This document shows, piece by piece, positions 43,496 to 55,357 of a DNA stretch of 64,000 bases (position 1 is the stretch's first letter; each line of letters opens with the position of its first letter). The stretch lies in contig NZ_CP109499.1 in NCBI RefSeq assembly GCF_036231965.1, positions 310,001-374,000 of the forward strand, read 5' to 3'. Origin of the DNA: Streptomyces sp. NBC_01428. GTDB lineage: Bacteria; Actinomycetota; Actinomycetes; Streptomycetales; Streptomycetaceae. The notes under the pieces are model-generated. The model worked only from the letters and a program-made list of their open reading frames with translations. It was not told the DNA's origin and did not search any database. The position numbers were made by a program, and so were the translations under genes.

Positions 43496-44224
43496 ATGCG
43501 ATCAACTCTCCTGTCCAGGACCAAACTTGTCGCCGCCGCGTTCGCGGCCCTGGCGCTGGTTCTCCTGACCCAGCCCCCGGCGCACGCCGGCACCTGGGGC
43601 GCTCCGCAGACCGTCAACTCCTGGAACACGATCAACGGCCGATGGACGGCCAACAACGAACTCGAGACCTACACGCCCGCCTGCGTCTGGTACGAGGGCG
43701 GCACACTGGTCATCAAGACCTACAACGCGGGGAACGGGACCTACTACTCCGGCCGCGTCGAATCCAAGGCGCTCTACGGCTACGGGACGTACAGCTTCAC
43801 CGCGAACATGCCCAACGGAAAAGGGCTGTTGCCCGCGGTGTGGGCCGCCTACCTCAGCCCGTGGCTGCCCGAGTTCGACGCCGCCGAGATCGTGGGGTCC
43901 AGTCCCAACACCGTCTACCAGACGTTCCACGACACCAGCAACGCACAGGCCCAGTGGGCCGTGAACAACAGCGGCGGATGGACCAACAGCTTCCACACCT
44001 ACTCGTTCACGTGGTGGCCCGACCACATCGACTTCACCGTCGACGGTGCCTACCAGGGAACGAAGTGGTACTCGACCGCTGCCGGCGTCGGGATGCACTT
44101 CATCGTCAACACCGCTGTCGGCGGCGACTGGCCGGGCAACCCCGACTCCTCGACCTGGGCCACGGCGGACGGCGCGCGCTATCTCAAGGTCTCGGCGATC
44201 ACGTACACGCCCTACTACCCGTGA
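43496..44224 (+). CDS. secreted GH16 endo-beta-glucanase
   Basis: A 242-residue exported glycoside hydrolase family 16 enzyme. A signal peptide (MRSTLLSRTKLVAAAFAALALV ... PPAHA, cleaved near residue 31) precedes a single beta-jelly-roll domain with the catalytic E-x-D-x-x-E motif PEFDAAEIVG (E126 nucleophile, D128, E131 acid/base). WWPDHIDFTVDG and TAVGGDWPGNPDSSTW are further family hallmarks. Likely substrate is a beta-1,3- or mixed beta-1,3-1,4-glucan. GGAG lies five bases before the ATG. No binding module is attached. It is monocistronic, closed by the hairpin at 44279. Confidence 0.92.
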   Translation: MRSTLLSRTKLVAAAFAALALVLLTQPPAHAGTWGAPQTVNSWNTINGRWTANNELETYTPACVWYEGGTLVIKTYNAGNGTYYSGRVESKALYGYGTYSFTANMPNGKGLLPAVWAAYLSPWLPEFDAAEIVGSSPNTVYQTFHDTSNAQAQWAVNNSGGWTNSFHTYSFTWWPDHIDFTVDGAYQGTKWYSTAAGVGMHFIVNTAVGGDWPGNPDSSTWATADGARYLKVSAITYTPYYP

Positions 44225-44278
44225 GGCGGGCCGGCCGGACGCGCGTCCTGCCGGGTCCAAGGGGCGGCACATGGCGAA

Positions 44279-44304
44279 GGCAAGGAGAGAACCCTCTCCT
44301 TGCC
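44279..44304. terminator. hairpin terminator after GH16
   Basis: GGCAAGGAGAG-AACC-CTCTCCTTGCC, an 11-bp perfect stem followed by TCTCTC. Confidence 0.88.
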
Positions 44305-44327
44305 TCTCTCAACTTATAGCGCACCGG

Positions 44328-44346
44328 GGGGCTTGCGGCAAGGCCC
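44328..44346. promoter_or_regulatory. rifamycin-associated element (RAE)
   Basis: The 19 bases GGGGCTTGCGGCAAGGCCC match the known RAE, an inverted repeat found upstream of rifamycin-inactivating genes in actinobacteria and required for rifamycin-inducible expression. Symmetry extends outward by further G/C pairs. The CAACTTATAG patch just upstream is the probable promoter -10 area. Confidence 0.9.
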
Positions 44347-44565
44347 CCGTCGTGGCGCAGAATCGTCCGCCGAAGCCATCACCTGCGGAAACGAGAGCCG
44401 TGCCGTGTGTGCCGCCCGACTGGCGGAGCGGCCGGGTGACTCGTCAGAGGGAATGCGGCCAGGGATGACGACGTGTCCGACAAGAGGTTCGAGAGAGTGG
44501 GAGGCGCCGGTGATTCGGTCGGCCATGGCGGCACGACGGAACACGGCCGCCTCGGAGGTGTCGCA

Positions 44566-47163
44566 GTGACTGAACAGTACGTGCTGGATCTTCAAGAGGT
44601 CGACGAGACGCAGGTCGCCGTCGTCGGCGGCAAGGGCGCACACCTGGGCGAGCTGTCGCGGATCGAGGACATCCGTGTCCCGGCCGGTTTCTGTGTGACG
44701 ACGGAGGCCTTCCGGCGGATCGTGGCGGAAACCTCGTCGCTCGACGATCAGCTCGATCGGTTGTCACGCTCGGCCCCGGACGACCGCGAGGGCATCCGGA
44801 CGCTGAGCGCGCGGATTCGCCGGACCATCGAAGAGGTCGCCGTCCCGGAGGAGCTCGCCGCGGCGATCACCCGCGCGCTCGGCCGGCACGGCGAACAGGC
44901 TGCCTACGCCGTGCGCTCCAGCGCGACGGCGGAGGACCTGCCGACGGCCTCCTTCGCGGGCCAGCAGGACACCTACCTGAACGTCATGGGAGTGACGGCC
45001 GTCCTCCAGCACGTCAGCCGGTGCTGGGCGTCGCTGTTCACCGAGCGGGCCGTGGCCTACCGCCAGAGGAACGGCATCGACCACCGCACGGTGCACATGG
45101 CCGTGGTCGTGCAGCGCATGGTCTTCCCGCACGCGGCCGGCGTCCTGTTCACGGCGGACCCCGTCACGGGCAACCGGAAGGTCGCCACTGTGGACGCCGG
45201 CTTCGGTCTGGGCGAGGCCCTGGTCTCCGGGCTGGTGAATCCGGACGTCTTCAAGGTGCGAGACGGTGAGATCGTCTCCAAGGTGATCGCCGCCAAGCAG
45301 CGTGCCGTTCACGCGCTGCCGGCCGGCGGTACTCGGGAGGTGGCCGTCGACGCGCAGCGGCAGGAGCAGCCGGCGCTGACGGACGCTCAGGCGGTGCGGC
45401 TCGCGGAGGTCGGCCGGCGGATCGAAGCGCACTTCGGGCGCCCTCAGGACATCGAGTGGTGCCTGGTCGACGACGGCTTCCAGATCGTTCAGAGCCGGCC
45501 GATCACGACGCTGTTCCCCATCCCGGAGAGCGACGACCAGGAGAACCACGTCTACGTCTCCGTCGGCCATCAGCAGATGATGACCGACGCGATGAAGCCG
45601 CTGGGGCTGTCCATGTGGCAGCTGACGGCCATGGCGCCGATGCACGCGGCCGGCGGGCGACTGTTCGTCGATGTCGCCCGGCGCCTGGCGTCGCCCGCGA
45701 GCCGGGCCGGCCTCCTGGACCTGATGGGGAAAGGTGATCCGCTGGTCAGGGACGCTCTGGAGACCGTTCTCGCCCAGGACGGCTTCGTCCCGTCACTCCC
45801 CGACGCGGGCCCCGGCGGGCTACCCGGGCGCGGCGCGGCCGACCCGATCGAGACGGATCCGGCCGTCGTCACCGAGTTGATCGAGCGCAGCCGGACGTCC
45901 ATCGCCGCTCTTGAGCACGACATCCGGAGCAAGACCGGACCCGCACTGTTCGACTTCCTGCTGGAGGCGTTCGAGGAGCACAAACGCGTCCTCAGTGATC
46001 CGCTGAGCATTCAGGCGATCATGGCGGGGATGGAGGCCACGTGGTGGCTCAACGACCAGTTGCGGGAGTGGCTGGGCGAGAAGAACGCGGCGGACACGCT
46101 CACGCTGTCCGCCCCGGACAACATCACGTCGGAGATGGGGCTGGCGCTGCTGGACGTCGCGGACGTGATCCGCCCGCACCCGGAAGTGGTGGCCTTCCTG
46201 GAGGGCGTTCAGGACGAGGGATTCCTGGACGAGCTGGCGAAGCTGACGGGCGGGGCCGAGGCACGCGACGCCATCGAGGCCTATCTCGACCGGTACGGGA
46301 TGCGCTGCGTGGGCGAGATCGACATCACGCGGCCACGGTGGCGCGAGCGTCCCAGCACGCTGGTGCCCGTGATCCTGGACAACGTCAGGCTCTTCGAGCC
46401 GGGCGCGGCGGAGCGGCGCTTCGAGCAGGGACGGCGCAAGGCCCGGGAGAAGGAGCAGGACGTGCTGGCTCGCCTGCGGGCCCTGCCCGACGGGGACCGG
46501 ATGGCCGACGAGACCAAGCGGATGATCGACCGAGTGCGGACCTTCATCGGGTACCGGGAGTACCCGAAGTACGGCATCATCGCGCGCTACTTCGTCTACA
46601 AGACGGCCCTGATGGAGGAGGCCGAGCGCCTCGTGCAGGCCGGCGTTCTTCCTGAACCGGAGGACAGCTTCTACCTCACGTTCCAGGAGTTCCACGCTGT
46701 CGCGCGCTCGCACCAGGTGGATCAACGGCTCGTCCAGCGGCGCAAGGACGCGTTCCGCTCGTACGAAAGGCTCACTCCGCCCCGCGTGCTCACGTCGGAC
46801 GGCGAGGCCGTCACCGGGGCGTACCGGCGCGACGACGTGCCGCCCGGCGCTCTGACGGGTCTGCCGGTGTCCGCCGGGACCGTCGAGGGACGGGCCCGCG
46901 TCATCCTCGACATGGCGGAGGCCGACCTCGAAGCGGGCGACATCCTGGTGACGACCTTCACGGACCCCAGCTGGTCACCGCTGTTCGTCGGCATCGCAGG
47001 CCTGGTGACGGAGGTGGGCGGCCAGATGACCCACGGCGCGGTGATCGCGCGTGAGTACGGCCTGCCGGCGGTCGTGGGGGTGGACCGGGCCACCCGCCTG
47101 ATCGAGGACGGGCGGCGCATCCGCGTACACGGGACGGACGGGTACGTCGAGATTCTGTCGTGA
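44566..47163 (+). CDS. rph: rifampin phosphotransferase
   Basis: An 865-residue dikinase that inactivates rifamycins by phosphorylation with ATP and water. It has the three RPH parts: an N-terminal ATP-grasp (VVGGKGAHLGELSRI, YAVRSSATAEDLPTASFAGQQDTYLNV, VVVQRMVFPHAAGVLFTADPVTGNRK, DIEWCLVDDGFQIVQSRPITTLFP), a middle rifamycin-binding domain (about 320-750) and the swivelling domain with phospho-histidine H823 in GGQMTHGAVIAREYGLPAVVGV. Length equals known RPH enzymes. GTG 44566 has GGAGG seven bases upstream. The RAE upstream makes this more specific than a general PEP-synthase-like call. It acts in the cytoplasm. Confidence 0.95.
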   Translation: MTEQYVLDLQEVDETQVAVVGGKGAHLGELSRIEDIRVPAGFCVTTEAFRRIVAETSSLDDQLDRLSRSAPDDREGIRTLSARIRRTIEEVAVPEELAAAITRALGRHGEQAAYAVRSSATAEDLPTASFAGQQDTYLNVMGVTAVLQHVSRCWASLFTERAVAYRQRNGIDHRTVHMAVVVQRMVFPHAAGVLFTADPVTGNRKVATVDAGFGLGEALVSGLVNPDVFKVRDGEIVSKVIAAKQRAVHALPAGGTREVAVDAQRQEQPALTDAQAVRLAEVGRRIEAHFGRPQDIEWCLVDDGFQIVQSRPITTLFPIPESDDQENHVYVSVGHQQMMTDAMKPLGLSMWQLTAMAPMHAAGGRLFVDVARRLASPASRAGLLDLMGKGDPLVRDALETVLAQDGFVPSLPDAGPGGLPGRGAADPIETDPAVVTELIERSRTSIAALEHDIRSKTGPALFDFLLEAFEEHKRVLSDPLSIQAIMAGMEATWWLNDQLREWLGEKNAADTLTLSAPDNITSEMGLALLDVADVIRPHPEVVAFLEGVQDEGFLDELAKLTGGAEARDAIEAYLDRYGMRCVGEIDITRPRWRERPSTLVPVILDNVRLFEPGAAERRFEQGRRKAREKEQDVLARLRALPDGDRMADETKRMIDRVRTFIGYREYPKYGIIARYFVYKTALMEEAERLVQAGVLPEPEDSFYLTFQEFHAVARSHQVDQRLVQRRKDAFRSYERLTPPRVLTSDGEAVTGAYRRDDVPPGALTGLPVSAGTVEGRARVILDMAEADLEAGDILVTTFTDPSWSPLFVGIAGLVTEVGGQMTHGAVIAREYGLPAVVGVDRATRLIEDGRRIRVHGTDGYVEILS

Positions 47164-47223
47164 CCGTGCGCACCGGGCGGCCTCATCGGTGGGCGAGCCA
47201 CCGATGAGGCCGTCCTGCGGGCG

Positions 47224-48033
47224 TCAGTCGACGAGTGCCCCCGCGGACAGGTTGGCGACGGTGCCCGTCATGGCTCCGGCTCGGTCCGAGGCCAGGAAGG
47301 CGGCCGTCTCGGCGATCTCGGAGAGCGTCGGCAGCCTCTTGAGGAGCGTTCCCTGCGCCATTCCCCCGTCGTCGAGCATTTCCTGGACGGACTGTCCGGC
47401 GGCTGCGGCCATCGGCTTGAAGAGGTCCTTGGTGTAGGAGCCGGCCGCCGGTGCGTCGACGACGGCGTGGGGGCGGATGCAGACCACCCGGATGTTGTGG
47501 GGTGCCAGTTCCGCGGCGAGCACGCGGGAGAATGCCTCCTTGCCCGCGGCGCTGACGCTGTGGCCCAGGATGCCGCCCGCAGCCAGTTTCGATCCCGGCT
47601 CGGACAACGTCAGGATGACGCCGGGACGTTCCCCTCCCATGTGCCGTGCCACGGCCTTGCTCGTGATGAACAGCGCTCGCAGAAAGCCGTCGACCGGCCG
47701 CATGAACTCCTCGACCGAGAGGTCCGCCAGGAGCGTCCCCTGGTCGTGCAGGACGCTGACGGCGTTGAGGGCGATGTCGATGCTTCCGGCTGTCGCCGCG
47801 ACCGACTCGGCGTGCTTCTCGACCGCCGCTTCGTCGAACACGTCGACCTGCGCGGTCTCGACCCGCCCGCCCGCCGCGGCGATGTCACGGGCCACGGTGT
47901 CGAGCTTCCCCTGAGTGCGTCCGGCGATGAAGACCCTCGCGCCTTCCCGGGCGAACACCCGCGCGACGGCGCCGCCGATGGCGCCCCCGCCTCCGTGGAT
48001 CACAGCGTTCTTGTCAGCGAGCAGCAGAGTCAT
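47224..48033 (-). CDS. short-chain dehydrogenase-fold protein lacking the catalytic Tyr
   Basis: A 269-residue SDR protein. The cofactor motif is GGGGAIGGAVARVF with VFIAGRT following, and DVFD and NAVSV are family-like. The active-site region reads HSVSAAGKEAF: K165 is kept but the Tyr four residues earlier is Ser (S161). Ser candidates in LTLSEPGSK are present. Either it uses a modified mechanism or is a non-oxidoreductase relative. It is the third gene of an operon after the AHSA1 and ArsR genes, with a 71-base gap. Confidence 0.87.
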   Translation of the reverse strand: MTLLLADKNAVIHGGGGAIGGAVARVFAREGARVFIAGRTQGKLDTVARDIAAAGGRVETAQVDVFDEAAVEKHAESVAATAGSIDIALNAVSVLHDQGTLLADLSVEEFMRPVDGFLRALFITSKAVARHMGGERPGVILTLSEPGSKLAAGGILGHSVSAAGKEAFSRVLAAELAPHNIRVVCIRPHAVVDAPAAGSYTKDLFKPMAAAAGQSVQEMLDDGGMAQGTLLKRLPTLSEIAETAAFLASDRAGAMTGTVANLSAGALVD

Positions 48034-48104
48034 GGCGCTCTCCCAAGGTGATCGATACTTCTGACTGATGGAGGCTGTCGTCGCCTCCGGCGGACGGCGG
48101 CCGG

Positions 48105-48443
48105 TCACTCGCTCCGCTGCCGCTGGATCTCCTCCGCGATGCGCTTGATGCGGTCGAGCCGGGCGTCCCAGGTCCTGCCGACCTCGTTCAGTTGTCGGAC
48201 GGCGCGGGCGAGCTGTGTCTCGTCGACCTCGTACCGCCGTTCGCGGCCGATCGGTGTCGCGTGCACGAGGCCCGCGCGATCGAGGACCCCCAGGTGCTTG
48301 GTGACCGCCTGGCGCGTGATCGGGAGACGGTCGCTGAGGCTGGTCGGCGTTCCGAAGCCCTCCGCGAGCAGCAGGTCGAGCAGTCGACGCCTGATCGGGT
48401 CGCCGATCGCGGACCAGAGTTCGTCGTCGACGGCGGCCGACAT
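48105..48443 (-). CDS. ArsR family transcriptional regulator
   Basis: A 112-residue winged-helix repressor: ELWSAIGDPIRRRLLDLLLAEGFGTPTSLSDRLPITRQAVTKHLGVLDRAGLVHATPIGRERRYEVDETQLARAVRQLNEVGRTWDARL. No Cys cluster for metal sensing is present; this is the ArsR type that accompanies AHSA1 proteins. Its start overlaps the AHSA1 stop as TGATG. Two GCAAC-N5-GTTGC palindromes upstream of the operon are its probable operators. Confidence 0.92.
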   Translation of the reverse strand: MSAAVDDELWSAIGDPIRRRLLDLLLAEGFGTPTSLSDRLPITRQAVTKHLGVLDRAGLVHATPIGRERRYEVDETQLARAVRQLNEVGRTWDARLDRIKRIAEEIQRQRSE

Positions 48444-48889
48444 CACAGCTCCACGGACGGCGCGTAGCCCAGCAGCCTGGGCAGGAACATGTCCCAGCCG
48501 CGCTCGTGGTCGTGGAAGGCCTCTTCGAGTACGGCGGCCTCCCAGCCCCTCTCGCGCCAGCCGCTCTCGGTCAGACGCAGGATCGTGCCGTCGCCGGAGG
48601 GTTCGAGCTCGAAGGTGACCAGGAGGGAGTTGTCCGCGTCGGGCAGCTCCGCGGCGGGGGCGACCCAGCGGAAGGCGAACCTGTGAGGCGGGTCCACGTC
48701 CACCACGGCGATCGATTCAACCGCGGTGCGGTCGCCCCACACGAGTTCGCCGAACGTGCCGGGCTCCGGCTCGAACGCGGCTTCGTCGGACCACCACATC
48801 TTGATGTGCTCGGGCCGGCTCACCACCTCGAAGACGATCTCCGGTGGCGCGTCGACATGGATCTCACGCTCCAGCTTTCCGAACTCCAC
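48443..48889 (-). CDS. AHSA1/SRPBCC family protein
   Basis: A 148-residue START-like protein: LEREIHVDAPPEIVFEVVSRPEHIKMWWSDEAAFEPEPGTFGELVW, then GDGTILRLTESGWRERGWEAAVLEEAFHDHERGWDMFLPRLLGYA. It forms a hydrophobic ligand pocket; function in AHSA1-ArsR pairs is unknown. GTG 48889 with GGAGG five bases upstream is preferred to ATG 48904, which is itself covered by the first operator palindrome. First gene of the AHSA1-arsR-SDR operon. Confidence 0.9.
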   Translation of the reverse strand: MEFGKLEREIHVDAPPEIVFEVVSRPEHIKMWWSDEAAFEPEPGTFGELVWGDRTAVESIAVVDVDPPHRFAFRWVAPAAELPDADNSLLVTFELEPSGDGTILRLTESGWRERGWEAAVLEEAFHDHERGWDMFLPRLLGYAPSVEL

Positions 48890-48901
48890 CAGGACCTCCA
48901 A

Positions 48902-48922
48902 CATGCAACCATCAGTTGCATG
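48902..48922. promoter_or_regulatory. ArsR operator 1
   Basis: CATGCAAC-CATCA-GTTGCATG, a perfect 8-5-8 inverted repeat immediately upstream of the AHSA1 translation start. Confidence 0.8.
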
Positions 48923-48948
48923 TAACCCTAAGCGTCGAGCCGGAGATC

Positions 48949-48965
48949 CGCAACCTTATGTTGCG
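48949..48965. promoter_or_regulatory. ArsR operator 2
   Basis: CGCAAC-CTTAT-GTTGCG shares GCAAC-N5-GTTGC with operator 1, centre to centre 45 bases. Confidence 0.78.
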
Positions 48966-49310
48966 CAAGGGCCGCGAGTGCGCCTGCCGAGGGAGCCGGG
49001 GGCGAGCGTCCGGAGTCGTGCGAGCGCCTGCCGTCGGTGCAGCGGCGGTGCACATCCCACATTTCTTCGCACCGGGTCCATCCATCCCCCCGTCGGTCTC
49101 GAATACCTCGTAGAACGTCCGCGTGGGATCGGCACCGGGTGCATTCGGCACAGAGGCACCCGACCGCCGAGGGATCACGGTCCGCGCCCACGGTTCCACG
49201 CGTCGTACGTCCGCCCGACCCGAGTCCCCGGCCGTGCGGAGGACAGCACCTCCGGCCCGGGCCGCTCCAGGGTCGTCGACGTCGCATCGAATCCTTCTCA
49301 GGGAGTTCCC

Positions 49311-51847
49311 ATGACGGGAAAGCCGGTCGGCACCTTGCCCCAGAGCCCCCGGAGTGCCGTGACCGAGGCCACGGTGCCCGGCCCCTGCGCCGAGGGCACC
49401 GAGGAAGCGCTGGCGCGGGTGCTCGCGGACGTCATGCACCTCGACCAGGTGGAGACCGACCGTCACTTCTTCAACGACCTGGGGGCCGACTCCCTGGTGA
49501 TGGCCCACTTCTGCGCCCGGGTCAGGAAACACGCGGGCCTGGGACGGGTGTCCATGAAGGACGTGTACGCGCACCCCACCGTCGGGGCTCTGGCGGTCGC
49601 GATGGCCGCACCCGTTCCCGCCACGATCACGGAGTCACCGCACTCCGCTCCGGCCGCTCCTCCCCCGGCCTCTCCCACAGGGAAGGCCAGGTACCTGGTG
49701 TGCGGGGCGCTGCAACTCCTGGCGTTCGTCGCGTACTCGGGCATCATCGCCTTCATCAGCGTCCGCGGCTACGCATGGATCTCCGCCGGGTCGGGTCTGC
49801 CGGATGTGTACCTGCGCTCCGTGGTCTTCGGCGCGGCCGTCTTTCTGGGACTGTCCGCTCTGCCCGTCGCGGTCAAGTGGGTGCTGATCGGACGCTGGCA
49901 CCCGCAGCGGATCCGCATCTGGAGCCTGGCGTACTTCCGGCTCTGGATCGTGAAGACGCTCGTCCGCTCGGATCCGCTGGTCCTGTTCGTCGGTTCGCCG
50001 CTCTACACGTTCTACCTCCGAGCGCTGGGCGCGCACATCGGGTCCGGTGTCGCGATCTTCTCCCGCAACGTGCCGCTCTGTACCGACCTGCTCACCGTCG
50101 GGGACTCCGCCGTCATCCGCAAGGACTCCTTCTTCGCCTGCTACCGCGCCCGCGACGGTCTGATCGAGACGGGCACCGTGACCCTGGGGAAGGACACGGT
50201 CGTCGCCGAAGCGTCGGTGCTCGACATCGGGACCTCACTGGGCGACGGGGCGCGGCTCGCCCATGCGTCCTCGCTGCACAGCGGTCAGGCGGTGCCGGCC
50301 GGCGAGCACTGGCACGGATCGCCGGCGTTGCGCACCGAGGTGCCGTACGAGGTGGTGGCGTCGGCCGCCTGCGGCACCGTGCGCAGGTCGATCCACAGCA
50401 TCACCCAGTTGCTGAGCGCGCTGCTGGTGTATCTGCCGCTGGCCGTCGGCGGGATCGGCATCCTCCTCGCCGAGGCACCCCAGCTGTCGGCCGTACTGGA
50501 ACCGGGACCCACGGTCCTCACGACCTGGGCGTTCTACCGCGATGCCCTGGCCGTCTCCTTTCTCCTGCTCTTCGTGATCACTCCGCTCGGGTTCCTGCTG
50601 CTCGCGACCGTTCCCCGGCTGCTGAGCCGGACCATCCAGCCGGACCGGGTCTATCCGCTCTACGGCTTCCACTACGGAGTGCATCGCGCGATCACCCTGC
50701 TCACCAACCGGCGCTTCCTGACCAGGCTGTTCGGGGACAGCTCCGGGATCGTGCCCTACCTCCGCCTCCTCGGCTACCACCTGACCCCCGTCGAGCAGAC
50801 CGGCTCAAACTTCGGCACCGAGGTCAAACACGAGACGCCGTACCTGAGTTCGGTCGGAACGGGGACGATGGTCGCCGACGGACTGTCCATCAACAACGCG
50901 GAGTTCTCCAGCACCTCGTTCCGGGTGTCCCGGGCCACCATCGGAGCGCGCAACTTCCTGGGCAACCGGATCGCCTACCCCGCGCGGGGACGGACCGGGG
51001 ACAACTGCCTGCTGGCCACCAAGGTCATGGTCCCTGTCGACGGGGAGATCCGGCGGGACGTCGGCCTCCTCGGCTCACCCAGCTTCGAGATTCCGCGCTC
51101 GGTCCGACGCGACAGCAGCTTCGACCCGATGTACGAGGGTGAGGCGCTGCGCAGTGGCCTCGCCGCCAAGAACCGGCACAACGCGACCTCCATGATCCTC
51201 TACCTGCTGGCGCGTTGGTTCTACGCCTTCGTGGTCACCATGGTCGTGTCGGGAGCCGCCGAGCTGTACACCTCGATCGGGGCCGAGGCCATCGCGCTCG
51301 GCAACATCCTCGTCGTGGTCGTCAGCGCCGTGTACTTCGTTCTCGTGGAGCGCGCGGTCACGGCCCTCCACCCGCCGGGCCCGCTGTTCTGCTCGATCTA
51401 CGACCGTCGCTTCTGGCGGCGTGAGCGCTTCTGGAAGGTGCCTTCGGAGACGTACCTCCAGGTCTTCAACGGAACCCCCTTCAAGAGTCTGGTCTGGCGT
51501 CTGCTGGGCGTCCGGATCGGGCGCCGGGTCTTCGACGACGGCTGCTACCTGACCGAACGCACGATGGTCAGCATCGGGGACGACGCCACCCTGAACGCGG
51601 GCAGTGTCGTCCAGTGCCACTCGCAGGAGGACGGCACCTTCAAGTCCGACCGGTCCCGGCTGGGTTCGCGCTGCACCCTCGGCGTCGGTGCGTTCGTGCA
51701 CTACGGCGTGACCGTCGGCGACGACGCGGTGCTCGCCCCCGACTCCTTCCTGATGAAGGGCGAATCGGTCCCCCCGCACGCCTGGTGGGGCGGTAATCCG
51801 GCCCACCAGATCCGCCCGGGCGGGTCCACGGACGAGGAGGCGTCACG

Positions 51848-51851
<4 letters not shown>
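49311..51851 (+). CDS. Pls-family membrane synthetase half: carrier domain, six TM segments, three beta-helix domains, no adenylation domain
   Basis: An 846-residue protein. Residues about 28-98 are a peptidyl carrier domain with the phosphopantetheine site FNDLGADSLVM (S61). Then come TM1 (128-150), TM2 (166-193), a soluble left-handed beta-helix domain (about 225-345), TM3 (365-388), TM4 (410-434), beta-helix domain 2 (about 475-600), TM5 (628-650), TM6 (658-682) and beta-helix domain 3 (about 725-838, ending SVPPHAWWGGNPAHQIRPGG). This is exactly the C-terminal architecture of epsilon-poly-L-lysine synthetase, where these domains extend a homopolymer at the membrane, but the adenylation domain is missing and lies in the next gene. 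GGGAG is five bases before the ATG; ATGA overlap with the next gene. Confidence 0.9.
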
Positions 51852-54328
<2,477 letters not shown>

Positions 54329-54352
54329 ACCGATCGCAACGCAAGGAGCGAC

Positions 54353-55357
54353 ATGCCTTCCATCGAATCGACCATCTCACCGCTCGGCCTGGAACTGGAG
54401 CCCGGTCGGCCCGCGCTGCTGCGGGTCCGGGACACCGACGACCCGGCCGGCTGGGCGGCCGCATCCCGGGAGGGGCTCGCGTCCGCGCTCGCCGAGCACG
54501 GAGCGGTCGTGATCCGAGGGCTGGCGCTGCACGACACGACCGACGTGGCGGCCGTCCTGGATCGACTCGGAGTGCAACCCATGGCGGAGAAGGAGACCTT
54601 CGCCGCTCGGGAGACGTACGGCCCGGGTCTGTACTCCGCCTCACCGTGGCCGCCGAACCAGCCCATGTGCATGCACCACGAGCTGAGTTACACCCTCGAT
54701 CCCCCTGGCCTGCTGCTCTTCGCCTGCCTGTCCGAGCCCACCGTCGGCGGAGCGACCTGCGTCGCCGACGCCGCTGCCGTTCTCGACGCGCTGCCCGGTG
54801 ATCTCGTCAATCGCTTCGAGCGCGACGGATGGCTGCTCACGCGTACCTACAACGACGAGATCGGGGCGACCCTCACCGAAGCGTTCGGCACAACCGACAG
54901 GGATGTCGTCGAGGCCTACTGCCGCTCCCAGGACATCAGTTGGGCCTGGCAGCCCGACGGCAGTCTGCGCACCGCGCAGCGCCGCCGGGCGGTGGTGCGC
55001 CATCCGGTCGACGGACGGCGCTGCTGGTTCAACCAGGTCGCCTTCCTGAACGAGTGGACGCTCGCCCCCGAGGTGCGCGAGTACCTGGTCGAGGAGTACG
55101 GCACCGACGGTCTGCCCTTCAACACGTTCCACGGCGACGGGGAGCCCCTCGGCGAGGACGTCGTCAGGCTCGTCAACGCGGCCTACGAGGACCACACCGT
55201 CCGTACACCGTGGCAGGCCGGAGACCTCCTCGCCGTCGACAACGTCCGCACGGCGCACAGCAGGGAGCCCTATGAGGGACCCCGAAGCGTCGTCGTGGCG
55301 ATGGCCTCGCCAACACACCTCGACGCCCCTCCCACGATCGAATCGGGGTCGCGATGA
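54353..55357 (+). CDS. TauD/SyrP-like Fe(II)/2-oxoglutarate oxygenase
   Basis: A 334-residue non-haem iron oxygenase of the clavaminate-synthase-like fold. The facial triad is H108-x-E110 in MCMHHELSYT (Glu variant shared with SyrP-type amino-acid hydroxylases) and H302 in NVRTAHSREPYEGPR, with R311 as the likely 2-oxoglutarate anchor. Relatives hydroxylate or desaturate amino acids, often tethered to a carrier domain. AAGGAG lies eight bases before the ATG; the gap to the NRPS is 24 bases and the stop overlaps sbnB. SbnB releases 2-oxoglutarate, this enzyme's co-substrate. The oxidised position is unknown. Confidence 0.9.
   Translation: MPSIESTISPLGLELEPGRPALLRVRDTDDPAGWAAASREGLASALAEHGAVVIRGLALHDTTDVAAVLDRLGVQPMAEKETFAARETYGPGLYSASPWPPNQPMCMHHELSYTLDPPGLLLFACLSEPTVGGATCVADAAAVLDALPGDLVNRFERDGWLLTRTYNDEIGATLTEAFGTTDRDVVEAYCRSQDISWAWQPDGSLRTAQRRRAVVRHPVDGRRCWFNQVAFLNEWTLAPEVREYLVEEYGTDGLPFNTFHGDGEPLGEDVVRLVNAAYEDHTVRTPWQAGDLLAVDNVRTAHSREPYEGPRSVVVAMASPTHLDAPPTIESGSR

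Larger units (their letters stand above)
44225..44565. other. regulatory gap: terminator, RAE and rph leader
   Basis: 341 bases between the GH16 stop and the rph start. It contains the 11-bp-stem terminator (44279-44304), an A+T-rich CAACTTATAG patch, the rifamycin-associated element (44328-44346) and about 220 bases of leader with no other gene. Confidence 0.75.
48890..49310. other. divergent promoter region between AHSA1 operon and Pls-like operon
   Basis: 421 bases holding the twin ArsR palindromes in the first 76 bases and, presumably, the promoter of the Pls-like operon in the remainder. No other gene or repeat is supported, and the palindromes are more than 340 bases from the Pls-like start. 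Confidence 0.6.

Noticed and set aside
44566..47163. Rifampin phosphotransferase as self-resistance gene of the Pls-like operon
   Set aside because: It has its own RAE promoter, is separated by a minus-strand operon, and its substrate class is unrelated to a cationic peptide.
48105..48889. ArsR/AHSA1 genes as regulators of the Pls-like operon
   Set aside because: Their operators lie next to their own start, more than 340 bases from the Pls-like start; AHSA1-ArsR pairs normally stand alone.
48912..49574. 220-codon minus-strand frame in the divergent promoter region
   Set aside because: Overlaps the carrier-domain coding start, has no family motifs and no ribosome site.
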